Part shown: positions 24,801-35,739 of the stretch, one piece after another
Layout: each line of letters opens with the position of its first letter
Position numbering within the stretch: the stretch's first letter is position 1
Assembly: GCF_040712315.1 (NCBI RefSeq)
Contig: NC_134021.1
Span: forward strand, 30,621,001 to 30,685,000
Length of the DNA stretch: 64,000 nucleotides
From: Castanea sativa
Lineage: Eukaryota > Streptophyta > Magnoliopsida > Fagales > Fagaceae
Direction of reading: 5' to 3'
Notes under the pieces: model-generated
Databases searched by the model: none
The model's input: the letters and a program-made list of their open reading frames with translations, nothing else
Told to the model about the DNA's origin: nothing
Position numbers and translations under genes: made by a program

Positions 24801-25328
24801 ACCACAAAATATTGCATCTTTTTGGGTGATTCTCTCATATCATGGAAGTCCAAGAAACAGTCCATAGTGTCTCGATCTTCTGCTGAAGCAGAATATAGAG
24901 CAATCGCTGTTACCGTATGTGAAATGACTTGGCTGTTGGCATTATTGAAGGATTTAGAGATATTTCATTCTCAACCAGCTCTATTGTTTTGTGACAATCA
25001 AGCCGCCATTTACATTGGAGAAAATCCAGTGTTTCACGAAAGGACCAAGCATATAGAGGTGGACTGCCATGTGGTAAGAGATAAGGTGCAAGATAATGTT
25101 GTTAGGCTGCTCTTTACTCCTACACATTCTCAGTTAGCTGATTTACTTACAAAAGCTCTCAGCAGTCAACAATTAAGACACTTATTAGGCAAAATGAGTG
25201 TGGTGAATATACATGGTTCAGCCTCTCATCTTGAGGGGGAATGTCAAAATTTGGATGAGTGTAAAAATAAGAACAAGAAGAAGAAGGCAGATGCAAGCAA
25301 GAAGAAGGCAGATGCGAGCAAGAAGTGA
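21833..25328 (+). pseudogene. Copia pol: protease, integrase, RT and RNase H, broken
   Basis: Aspartic protease active site DTG at 21902-21910. The GAG-pre-integrase stretch (LWHLRLGHASDDKL) starts near 22330. Integrase catalytic residues are visible as D in HCDV (about 22507; followed by a TAG), D in FRTDKAQEF (about 22696) and E in VVERKH (about 22795). A TAA follows the second D and frameshifts follow the E. The RT opens near 23700 with several stops, and is then clean from 24261 with the YVDD box at 24270-24281. RNase H ([40 protein letters not shown]) runs to the 3' end. The last frame reads through the polypurine tract into the 3' LTR and stops at 25328. Only the RT second half and RNase H remain open. 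Confidence 0.88.
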
Positions 25329-25756
25329 AGAGGCAGTTCAGGCAGAGAGGCAGAGGAATGAAACAAAGTAGTGTTAGGCAGAGAGGCAGAGGAATGAAAC
25401 AGAGTAGTGTTGGAAGATTAGCTTGCTATACGACTGACCTGAACTAATGAGTATTAATATACGACTTGTAGTTTAGTTTTAAGTTTATTAGAAGATGTAT
25501 ATAGGGACACGTGTAATTTTGGGATTAGTTGAAATTGGGTGTTAGATTAGGATCCGTATAATGTGGGGTTAGTTGCAGATTAGTGATTTTGTTTCTGGTG
25601 TTAGTTCTTGTATATATATATATACATATTGTACAAATCAGTTTTGACTCAATATACAAAAATACAGAAATTCACCAATCAGTCTTTTCTCTCTAGCTTA
25701 TCTTTTCTCCTCTCTAGCTTATCTTTTCTCCTCTCTAGCTCTCTGTTTTTCTCATA
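25242..25756 (+). repeat. 3' LTR of the Copia element
   Basis: It matches the 5' LTR but has a tandem duplication of a ~38-base unit (aggcagagaggcagaggaatgaaac...; about 25331-25400), a duplicated 21-base unit (agcttatcttttctcctctct; about 25695-25737) and a much shorter TA run. It follows the polypurine tract and precedes the target duplication ctatg. Confidence 0.92.
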
Positions 25757-25757
25757 C

Positions 25758-25930
25758 TATGTCCACAACTTTTTTATAATACTTTCACAACAAATCATAG
25801 GCGGTTAGTTATTATTGGTTCAAATTTGAACTTAACACTAAGATTACTTTTTTGCTCCAACAATAACAATCAATAATAACCTGCTACTTAAGATTTGTTG
25901 TAAAAATATTGTGAAAATGTTGTGGACATA
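25758..25930. mobile_element. Small foldback MITE, family A, copy 3
   Basis: The ends are tatgtccacaac and gttgtggacata, with the same interior as 3631-3780 and 33119-33289 (shared 'ggttagttattattggttcaaattt'). The Copia element landed at the left tip of this MITE: the Copia target duplication ctatg overlaps the MITE's first bases. Confidence 0.7.
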
Positions 25931-27280
25931 TCATTTCTCAATGCTAAATAATGGTCAATAAAACAATTACAATATACCACCAAACCTTCAACATCTTCCT
26001 GTATGCCAATATCCAATTAATTAATATTGGGGGGTTCAATCTCAATGCGACATTTATATGCTACAAGTACAAAAAAGACACGTGAATTAGAATGTCAGGT
26101 TTGCTTTACTTGTAGAAGAAAATCCAGTGACAATTTAGGTATATATACACGGTCAAAAAATGCATCATGCAGGTTTACTAAATAAATCACTTGTGACTTG
26201 ACTTTCAACAATATCTTGGCGTAACACCTGCAGGCAATGGTTGGTGGTACAATTCAATAGGCTTCAATCAAGACCCAAAAAAAAAAAAAAAAAAAATTTA
26301 ACTACCTTTCACAGTTCCAATTCAAGACAATGAAATTGTACCAGGAATGCAGGAAGGAAAGAAAGAATATACAATTTTATTCCTTTAACAAGAGTGTTGA
26401 ATGTATATAAACAATTTGATGGATCCACTTTACTATTTAACAGAACAAGACCCAATACCAACAACTTTTTTATTTTTTATTTTTTATAAGAATAATTCAC
26501 TAAGCTATGAACATTTCCAAAACCATTAATTTTTGTAATAATGTGATGTCATTGTCATGTTCTAGAAACAAAAAAAAAAAAAAAAATCAAATGATAACTC
26601 AAAAGTGATTTTTCCGTTTCTGTTCAAATAAAATTTGGTCATCTAACTAAGATGTTTAATTGAAACAAAAGGAAAGGATCCACAAATTATGTAGATAACA
26701 AATAAACTTCGCAACAGCTTCTTCACACATCCCACAAAATGACTTGGGTCTTTTTAGCTTTAGAAACTCCAACTTTTACTAATCTAATCTTCGTATTTGG
26801 ATGACGTATTTATGGTTCTTGTATGAGCTCCAAGATTGTTCTTGCTAATATATGACTCTTGGTGGAGGGGAAAAATATGGAGAAAAAGAATTGAAAAAAG
26901 GGATTGGGCTTTTATTTTTTGAACACAAGGGGATTGAGCTTTTATTTATTGAACACAAGGGGATTGAGCTTTTATTTATTTATTTATTTTTTATAAAAAA
27001 GGAATTGGGAGTGAGTTAATGAATATGTTTATGGTATTGACCTACATTACAAAGATTATTAGATTTATTTGTTTTAAATATTAGTAAAAATCATTATTAT
27101 TATTACATTATATTTATATGAGTGGTAATCCCAAAATGGTATATCGGTATTAATTGGTATCGAAACATATCGTTCTTATTGCTAAAATGAAATGATTTCC
27201 AGTATGATATTGACTCCCTTGTTTAAGAGGCCAAAAATTTCTTGAAGAATAATGAGTTAGCTTGAAAATAAGGCTTAGTG
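25931..27280. other. Intergenic sequence with short tandem repeat
   Basis: AT-rich, non-coding. A ~31-base unit (ggggattgagcttttatttattgaacacaa) is present about three times at 26898-26990. Poly-A tracts lie near 26278-26296 and 26569-26586. No recognisable gene or element ends. Confidence 0.6.
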
Positions 27281-27995
27281 AGAGCACTCGCAGTAAAGTT
27301 GCTATATCTAAAAAATATACCAATAGAGCTACAATGGGTTGTCAAAGATTAGAGCCCATTGTAGCTCAATACCTATAAAAAAAAAAAATTATTTTATATC
27401 TTTCTCTCTCCTCTCCTCTTTAAAAAATATATTTTTTTTCTCTTCTCTCTCTTTCTTCTTTCACAAACCGTTTCTCTCTCTTTTTTCTCTTTTTTTCTCC
27501 AAGCTTCTCATTTCTTTTTCTCCAGATCTCTACCTACTTCCTCTTCATTTTCTTTTTCCTTAGCCGAAAATATGTCTCTCTCTTTCTTTCAATTTTTGTT
27601 CTCTCTTTTGTGGAGGTGATGGGTTTTGCGCTAGTTGTGGATGTGATGATAATGAGTTTTGTGGCTGGTTGTGGGTGTTGTTGTGATGAGTTTTGTGGTG
27701 TTTTTTTTTCCCCAGTGGTGGTGATGGTGGGGGCTGGCAATGGGTTGCAGGTTGTGGGTTCTTGTTTATGGTTATGGCTGGTGGGGTGACGGTGGAGGCA
27801 GTGGAGGTGGTTGCTGCTGTTTGTTTGGATTTTGTAAGGGTTGTTTATCATTATTTTAATGAGTTATTTATATTATTTTAAATGAGTTGCTAAAAATATA
27901 GATGCTTTGATGTTGGGTGTTTTGTAAAGTGCATTGTTAAAAAGGATAAAGTTGTTAAAAGCTATAATTTTCAGCTTTCTTGCTGTGAATGCTCT
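27281..27995. mobile_element. MITE-like element with a G/T-rich core
   Basis: The left end agagcactcgcagtaaag is the imperfect inverse of the right end (agagcattcacagcaagaaag when inverted). Inside are a pyrimidine-rich stretch (27395-27560) and a GGTTGTGG/GATGGTGG-rich stretch (27600-27830). Short open frames there are low-complexity by-products. No target duplication is clear, so family and exact limits are tentative. Confidence 0.45.
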
Positions 27996-28259
27996 AACAG
28001 CACTCACGATAAGTGAGATATAGTTGCTATAATGCTATTTTAGCAACTAAAACACAAAAATGTAAGCTACAAAAAGCTACAACAAAATTGATATCACCTT
28101 CGGATTGGGAAATATTGCACTCCCAAGATAATTGCATCACAATTTCTTGTATTGCATCACTTCCCTTCCGAGTGGAATATATCTTCAATTGCTTCACCAA
28201 ATCAAACAAGACTAAAACCTTTGAAAATTAGACATTTATACCTTTCCAAAGATATAAAG

Positions 28260-28836
28260 AATGGAGAAATCTGAGTTTCAAAAGACCTCCAAGAAGCAAC
28301 ATTAAGACCGGCCTGAAAGAGGGTGAAAACGGTGATGGAAATATGTATGAAATTCCCAGATCTATGAGATGCAAAAATAGAGAAAAAAAAAATATGCGCC
28401 AAAGAAAAATAATCACACACAAGACAGTATTTACGTGGTTCGGTAAATTGCCTACGTCCACAGAGTTGCAGGGATTTCACTATTTTTAGGGAAAATTACA
28501 GAGTGCGGCAGTACAGTTTTTCTCTCTCTCAAAAACAACATCAAACCTTAATCTCCAAAACAACATCAAACCCTAATCTCAAAATAATAGTTTTTATATT
28601 CTGCGCATAGGATTTACAATGGGTTACAAAAATGGGCCAAAAATTTTACTGAGAGCAACTCCCCTGGACCCCCAAGGAGGCTTGTTCATGAGCGCTACGT
28701 CTTGGGCCTATCGGCCCAAGCCTTTGCTCCATGGACTAAGCCTCAGAAAATCTTTCATTAAAAACTATAACAATATTATTTTGGGTTAGGTCATAATCCG
28801 GATTAAACACAACTAGGTTCTATAAAGCCCAACAAA
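28260..28836 (-). repeat. Possible LTR fragment (minus strand)
   Basis: Read on the minus strand the segment begins TGTTGGGCTTTATAGAACC (inverse of 28818-28836), a common LTR start. It contains the conserved-looking 'acgtggttcggtaaattgcctacgtccac' type stretch (28432-28460), which I associate with plant retroelement LTRs. The other end and a target duplication are not identified. Confidence 0.3.
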
Positions 28837-29442
28837 CGAAATCGGAAAGCTTCTACATGACTCAAGAAAAAGTGAGCTAACACTAGGCCTAAACTCCCTA
28901 TGCGCCTAGCACTGTTGGGGCACAACGAGGCCAAGCCTACATGCTATCCCCATTTCCTTTAAATATCATCCCTTCCCCTTCCATAATTTTTCACCATCAA
29001 CAATTTCCAAGTTCTCCATCCTTTTATGTATACAACCTCTACCAAAATTTTCTATACCTCTCTTCATCTTTATTCCACTTAGTCTAGGCTCCAAAACCCT
29101 TTCTTACAAAAAATTTAAGCAACATTTTTGCTTCCACTAGCCTCCCAAAAAGCCTTATGTAAGCCCCTTACCCCTTCACTAAAGCTTAGATCATCTAGGT
29201 TACTATCCTAGCAACCAATTTTATTATTATTATTATTATTTTTATATACAAACTCTATGGATCTATGAAGTTATTATTCTTTTATATTTTTACTCTTTAT
29301 ATTTCCTTGCTCTTTACTTTTGTGTAATAAAGGCTTGGCTTTTCTCATATTTATGGTCATTACAATGTGTGAAGGTGTATACCTTTATATACACACTTAT
29401 ATACTAAATTTCATAGATTTAAGAAAGGACCATCCTTGAATC
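28837..29442. other. Intergenic sequence before duplication copy 2
   Basis: AT-rich, non-coding, with a (tta)n run near 29221-29241. It may belong to the duplicated block, since the corresponding part of copy 1 lies off the left edge, but this cannot be tested within the window. Confidence 0.4.
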
Positions 29443-30194
29443 TTGTTTATTCTCTACACCCTAATCAATATGGTTTAGTGGAGGTGTATTCTTATACCCT
29501 CAATAATACACATCCATTCTTTGATGCTCCATGGGTATAGGATTTATTCAAGATGGGTCTCTCTAGTTAATTCTTTACACCCCTAATCATTATGGCTTTG
29601 TGAAGGTGTATTTTTATACACCTTGATATACGCAACCATCATTTGATTATTCATGGGTGTAAAGTTTATTCAAACATACCCTCTTAAAAAAAGGAGAGTT
29701 TAAAAGGATTTAATAAATGATTTTTCAAAATGGCTTCCAAAGCTATCATTTTTTAAGATGGATATTTCAAATGATTAAAAAAGTGAACTTTTCAAGTTTA
29801 TCCTAAATAAAAACTCTCCAAGGGGACATTTAAAAAAAAAACTTTGATAGATGCACTTTTTAAAATCACTTTCTAGATTAAGTTTTAAAAGGTTTAAAAT
29901 TTGAATATTCTTCTAAAAGACTTACAAAAGGCATGGATTTTTATCCCTAGAACAATCTTTTCCATAGAAAACCATGGAAATCTTTTCTTTAAATAAACTC
30001 CCTTTTAAAAAGGCTTGGAATTTAGTCTTGGAAACAATTTTTCAAAGAACATGATAAGTCCCTTTTTCCTAAAAGAAATGGTTCTTTCTTTAGGGATTTC
30101 CCAACCAATCCCTTTCTATAAGAAGTCATGAGACAGCCTTTTTCAAAAACCATTTCCTTAAAAACTCATGAGATTTTCAAAGAGAAAACACTCA

Positions 30195-30312
30195 TAAAGG
30201 CGTATTAATTTCAAAGGGATACAAGGATCATTCGCATATATATATCAATTTCAAAGGGATACAAGGGTCATTCGCATATATATATCAATTTCAAAGGGAT
30301 ACAAGGATCATT

Positions 30313-30386
<74 letters not shown>
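30195..30386. repeat. Triplicated ~39-base unit and long TA microsatellite
   Basis: The unit 'tcaaagggatacaaggatcattcgcatatata...' occurs three times head-to-tail (from about 30210, 30247 and 30286), with one internal substitution (aagggtc). It then runs into about 70 bases of TA. Copy 1 has the unit once (764-796) with a short TA run. Confidence 0.85.
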
Positions 30387-30390
<4 letters not shown>

Positions 30391-30552
30391 CAATAAAAAA
30401 ATCTTTACCAAATGAAGGGTCTTTTTACACAAATAAAATGTTTTCAAAAATTCTTTTAAAAAGACATAATTTCGAGAGGGTGCGATGTGTTCATAGTTTA
30501 TTTTAATTGAACTAATAGCATCCAATCAAGCTAACATTTTCCTCCCCTACAC

Positions 30553-31629
30553 TGTGATTTCCTAATTTGATTGATTGTGTGTTTTGTGTGAGTGTGTGAT
30601 GAGTTCTACATTGAGTATATACTAGATTGAACTGGATTTTATTAAAAACTATATGGAACCTCAATTTCAACCAGTCATTTTGAGGTATAGCGTAGATGTG
30701 GCTAACACTATTCCTTAGGTTGTTACATAGCTGGCCCGGTAACCTTATGTGGGATCAGAGACACTAACCCATAAAGTGGGTCCTAATGGGGACATTAGAG
30801 ATTTAAGTGGGGGAGATTGTGATGCTACAATTTGATTGATTGTGTGGGTGTGTGATGTCTAGGGCTGTCTACGGGTCGGGTCAGATCAGGTTTGGGTTAA
30901 CCCGCAGCCAAATCAATTGAATAGGGTGAAAGATTAATGAACCCATTTTAGACCGAATACTTGGGTTGGAGTTGATGGCTTAGGTCATTGGTAGGGCTAT
31001 TGAAGTTGTCAGGTGACTTTGGGTCTGAAGGAAAAACCCAAAGAAATCAAATAAAAAAACACTAACAATTTAACAATCCACAAAGTCACAATCATAAACC
31101 CAAAGAAGTGAAGAACACAAACAAAAGCACTAAGAGAAATATAGTAGTCAACATGCACAATTCAAAGACCCATAAGACTAAAACTACAGGGAGAGATAAA
31201 AATGAAAATCAAACTGAGAGAGAGAGAGAGAGAATATAAATAAGAATCTGAGATGGTTGAATCATATAGATTTGATCTGAACTGTTGAAGCTAAGTGGGT
31301 TTTATTCTAATTTGATAGATATTTTGTTCAGGTCGGGTCCTTTGAGTAAGGAATTTTGGGGCCTAAACTCGAACCGAATACTCGATTTTTTCAAAGACCC
31401 TCCACTTGACCTAGATAGGTATCGGATTTGCCCGTAGGGCTTCGGGTCTGATCAAGTAAGTTGGGTCGGTTGGGTTTTACAGGTTGCTAGACAACCCTAG
31501 TGATGAGTCCCACATCAGGCATATAATAGGTTGAACTAAGTTTTATTAACAACTACAAGGAGCTTTAATTTTGACTAATCCTTTTGAGGTATAGTATAGG
31601 TGTGGCTAGCGCTTTTCCTTGAATCGTTA
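30553..31629 (+). mobile_element. TRIM-like element with nested hAT-like insertion, copy 2
   Basis: Counterpart of 982-2077. The first terminal repeat starts TGTGATTTCC. The purine tract gtgggggagat precedes the second repeat at about 30818. The hAT-like insertion spans 30860-31499, flanked by gtgatgtc (30852-30859) and gtgatgag (31500-31507). The PBS region is partly deleted here ('ttacatagctggcccggt'). Confidence 0.6.
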
Positions 31630-31834
31630 CACTAACCATTTTGGTTTATTGTGAATTTTTCATGAGAATGATACTTTGAGAATAAATTAGCTTTAAATTG
31701 CTTTTAAAGGTGACAGGTAACCTTTTTATCTTCATATCCCTTTTATTATGTTGTGGAGTAATATTCAGATGCTAGATATTTTATTGAATACTCATGTACT
31801 AGCTATGTATATTATTTAATGTAACATAGTTTTT

Positions 31835-31952
31835 TTTTTTTTGAGAAATAATTACAACATTTTGCTAACCCTGTAGCTCGAACTCTTTCCCCCCTAGACC
31901 CCCAAGCATTTTGTACATGGAGAGGTGCCAATTCGGCTACAAGGCCATTGGC
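31835..31952 (-). mobile_element. SINE-like element with 16-bp target duplication, copy 2
   Basis: The same insertion as 2280-2406, flanked by atgtaacatagttttt at 31819-31834 and 31953-31968. The A-tail (poly-T on the plus strand) has a different length from copy 1. Confidence 0.65.
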
Positions 31953-32799
31953 ATGTAACATAGTTTTTCATATGATACTAATAAATATTTTCACATGTTT
32001 GCTTGTACATACTCTTTGCAAATAATATCACATGCTATTTATACGTGTATACTTCATTTACTGTTATGTATATTTATTTTCGGTAAAAAAACCTCTTTAA
32101 AACCAAATGGCAAGTATTTAATTATATTTCAAAATAAGATTATTGTGATTAAATTAAAATAAGGCACTATCCTTTGGATATGCGGTGTTAGATACCTAAC
32201 ACATTTCCCACACACAACCGAACGTCCAAGTCCACCAATCTTTGGTTCAAGACCTTTGATTACCTTAATTAGCTTAGGAATCCATAGGATTGTTTTTTTT
32301 AGTTAATTAGGTAATTAAAATGAGTTAGAAAATAGGTGACCAATCATAGCTAGAATAAACTAATGGTCGGTGGTAACTTCGTAAAAGCAGAAAAAAGAAA
32401 AGAAAAGATTACTCACACACAGATCACCTTAGTAACACAAATACACACATGGCCAATAAAAAAAAAAAAAATGTAGTGTCTTTGTTTCTGAATAAAAATA
32501 GCAAACAGCGCACGCCCACAACTATCATTATATTTTTTTTCTTGAAATTTTCTTGATAGGTAGGAAATGGCATCCAAATTGATTCCATCAACTCTTGAAA
32601 AGTAATAAGAGTTAAGCCTTATGGAGGCCTTAAATTATCATGATTCAAGCTTTTCTAGCTCCTCTGCAGCTATCCCCATATCAACTGCTTCTATGGCACC
32701 ATAACCATGCTTTTACTCTCGGTCCTTTGACCACTAGCAATAAGTGCCAGCTTAATACCAGGACTCAAAAGGAACATAAGCTTTTTGGTGATGATTACA

Positions 32800-32965
32800 T
32801 GGAGAAGTCTGAGCCTTTGTGGCACCGAGATCTTTTGCATCTGTGCCCAACTTTTCGTTTCCAAACATTCCTACTATGGCATGATCTGGAATGGTGCCCA
32901 AATTTTTGACATTTCAAACACTTCACAGCTGGCCGAGGATTTTATATGGTCTTTGGTTGGAACTT
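32800..32965 (-). pseudogene. Decayed zinc-knuckle-like reading frame, copy 2
   Basis: The minus strand again reads CLKCQKFGHHSRSC (near 32905). Downstream the frame differs from copy 1 because of a one-base length difference in a T-run, and ends in ...GHRCKRSRCHKGSDFSM plus stop. It is a retroelement-type CCHC relic of unknown parent. Confidence 0.35.
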
Positions 32966-33118
32966 GGAAGATGTTTTCTTGTGCTACTGTATTACAATTT
33001 TCAATTTGGCTTCTTTGCCAAATAGTTTTGTTACCTGACTAGTTTTTATTTAATTTTATTATATAAGATTTTATTTTTGTTATTAAGAGTTGGGTAATTA
33101 GATAATGATAAGATACTA

Positions 33119-33289
33119 CATCCACAATATGTTTACAACATTTTCACAACAAATCACAGGTGGTTAGTTGTTATTGGTTCAAATTTGATCCTAACAAAAA
33201 GATTACTTTTTTGCCCCAACAATAATAACTAGTAACAACCTGCCACTTAGGATTTATTGTAAAAATGTTGTGAAAATATTGTGGACATA
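33119..33289. mobile_element. Small foldback MITE, family A, copy 2
   Basis: Counterpart of 3631-3780 inside the duplicated block, but with the full-length arms also seen at 25758-25930 (extra 'tgtttacaacattttcac' on the left and 'gtgaaaatatt' on the right). Confidence 0.7.
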
Positions 33290-34907
33290 TCATTTCTCTA
33301 TTGTTTGAATAAATCTATTTTACTTGTAGTAGATAAAGATTAGATTTTTTTTGAATTTAAATGTTTGCTCTATCTTGTAAAACCATCTATTTATATGGCT
33401 TAATATTAATTAATAAAGGAAGTTGAAAATTATTATTGAGTGAGTATTCACTTTAGAGGTCTCGATTCTCTTGAAGTAATCCATTTATCAATTAGGAGAT
33501 CTTAGTTCCCTCAAAGCAACCAACAAACTAATTGACTTCATAACAATTAAACTACGCACGTAACAAGTATCAAATACCTTGGGCACAACTTATTTTTTTA
33601 CTAGAGAGTTGAAAGATAATGTGTATCATATGAATAAAATTATATCGTAAAATTGTATGATACATAAAAATCGTATGATACATAAACATGTGGCAACGAT
33701 CAAAGGCCCGAAACGTATATTGCAGCATAAATGTGGAAATGATATAAGAGGCAACTAGTGACAAATTCAAGGTGACAAATTCAAGGGCTTAACTTCTCCA
33801 TCAAGAAACCATTAGAATAAGGTGTTCACTCTTAAATTAAACAAAGAAAAAGCAATCATCTGAAAGTAAGTTGATAAGACTGACCAGGACTTCTACAAGA
33901 TATTTTATAACGTTTTACAAAAAACAGTCGACAACTACAAGATTGTTGCGGTTGTTAATTCAGGCTTGCAAAATACAAAGAAAATCATATGCATGTGTAG
34001 CATCCATTACCGTGAAAGCTTCAAACTACAATTGCACATAAAATGAAAACCTAACAAAACTAAAAAGTCTAAAATCAGACCCATTTCCCAAAACCCAAAA
34101 GGTCTCCATATATATACAATATGTACTGTGAGATCACACTATTGGATTCACGGCAAGATCACGAACGTTATGCACCGATTGGAATTTCAAATCACCATCA
34201 TTTTCGGTTCGGCCATTGCCCAAAGGTACACAATTTCTTCCATTTTTCTTGATTGTCACCTGCATTTGTGTTAGTGACAAGTGACAACAAATATAAGATA
34301 ATATGCATGACTTGAGATGGTGGTGTTTTTGAGTAATTTTAAAAAAAATTTGCAATAGGAAATGTTAATCAATACTCTTAAGGGCATTATTTTATGAACT
34401 ACTTTTTTTTGAAAGTGTTTATGAACTATTTTTAGAAATATTTTATTGGAAGAATGATGAAACGATAAATGTTGTTGACAAAGTTTTATATTTTTTGTGA
34501 AAGTTGTGTCAAAACTTTCTTATTACGGTTTATTAGCAGTTGCTCTGAGGACATTCGTTAACATGAACCATTGATATTTTACGAAACCTTCTGATTTTCA
34601 ATATAGATACCAACTTCCCCAACTGCAAAGGTGACGATGTGTTCTTAAGTGATTGTGAACTGGGGAGGGTGGTGGCGTAATAATATAGGTGGGTTCTACT
34701 TTTAGTGTAGAATGTACATCTCAGTTCTTGGATTGATATATAATATATAAGATAAATAATTTTGTCACGGTCTTATTTATTTATTTTTATTTTGACATGT
34801 GACTGTCCAAATTGAAGTTTAATGAATGATAAAAATAATTTTTTATTATTATCATTAGACTTATTTCACATCAGTATTTTTCACTTATCACTTAATGATA
34901 AAGGCTA

Positions 34908-35735
34908 TTTTAGTATGATACTAAAAAGCTAAAAGACTAAATTAATATAGGGACCAAATATATAATTTATCATTAAAAATTTTTTTTGGAAGCATTATTT
35001 TACATGTTACAAATTCAACCAAGTTAATTAAATTCATGATTTTAAAACAAGATTTAACTAAAAATCCCCAAATATCTTTAAAAAAAAAACTATTAATTTA
35101 AAAAATTATATTTAAGTGATGAGGTTGTGTTTTAAAACACTTAAAAAAAATCCTCAAATAAAATTTTGAAAATGTTAATTTAATATTTATATTGAATAAA
35201 AAAATTATATAATTATATTAAAGATACTATTATTTTATAGATTTTGTTCCTATAATATAAGCATGAGCAGCGAGTGTGAATAAAATGAAATGTAACATGA
35301 AAAAAAAAAAAAAAAAATCCCTAAATGTCATTAGTAGTGATAAAAGTATATAGTTTAATAAAAAAAAAAAAAAACAAATGGGCTTTGTCTTATATGGAGT
35401 GTGTGAGTCCGTGTATTTATCACTAGCTCCACGTACCTAATTTTTATACAGTTTTGGTCGTGGTGTGTTTGTGTAATTAGAGGAAAACTTGTATGGGTAA
35501 ATTGGTGATTGAGAGCCGACACTTTCAAGGTTGGGAGTTTTAGGAGAGTTGGCAAGTGCCAACAGAAGTTAAATACAGTGCGGCGACAAGTGTTCTCGCC
35601 ACGTGTCAGTACAGAGACACTCAGGTTACGTGGCGGAAGGATAACTCACAGTTTGGGAGGCACACCGAGATTTGAGAGGTACAAATAAATTAAAAAAAAA
35701 AAAAAAGAAGAAGATTAAAGCCCGAAAATGACCTT
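34908..35735. promoter_or_regulatory. Upstream region of the RCC1 gene with G-box/ABRE-like cores
   Basis: The first ~600 bases are AT-rich and featureless. The stretch near 35560-35680 is locally GC-richer and contains a CACGTG G-box at 35600-35605 and a TACGTGGC ABRE-like core at 35627-35634, a spacing seen in stress- or light-responsive plant promoters. That this is the RCC1 gene's promoter is inferred from position only. Confidence 0.4.
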
Positions 35736-35739
35736 GCTG

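Larger units (their letters stand above)
20180..25756 (+). mobile_element. Full-length, decayed Copia LTR retrotransposon
   Basis: Two LTRs (20180-20662 and 25242-25756) start TGTCAAAATTTGG and end TTTCTCATA, so the termini are TG...TA instead of the usual TG...CA. The 5-mer ctatg flanks the element at 20175-20179 and 25757-25761. The PBS TGGTATCAGAGC (20663-20674) matches the initiator-Met tRNA type, and the polypurine tract ttgagggggaa lies at 25231-25241. Between them gag, protease, integrase, RT and RNase H appear in Copia order. In-frame stops and frameshifts in most domains make it non-functional. The LTRs differ by roughly a dozen substitutions plus indels (counted by eye), so it is not very recent. 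Confidence 0.93.
29443..34907. repeat. Segmental duplication, copy 2
   Basis: Direct repeat of 1-5394. Differences seen include a triplicated ~39-base unit and expanded TA run (30195-30386), loss of about 56 bases at 32501 relative to 2953-3010, loss of most of the TRIM PBS near 30728, and many single-base changes. The shared insertions show it is one ancient block, not convergent insertions. After 34907 the sequence leads into the promoter region of the RCC1 gene. Confidence 0.95.

Noticed and set aside
27534..27881. Overlapping frames on both strands rich in Thr/Gly/Val
   Set aside because: Low-complexity repeat translation inside a MITE-like element.
28013..28480. Short frames on both strands
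   Set aside because: No family features; they overlap a possible LTR fragment.
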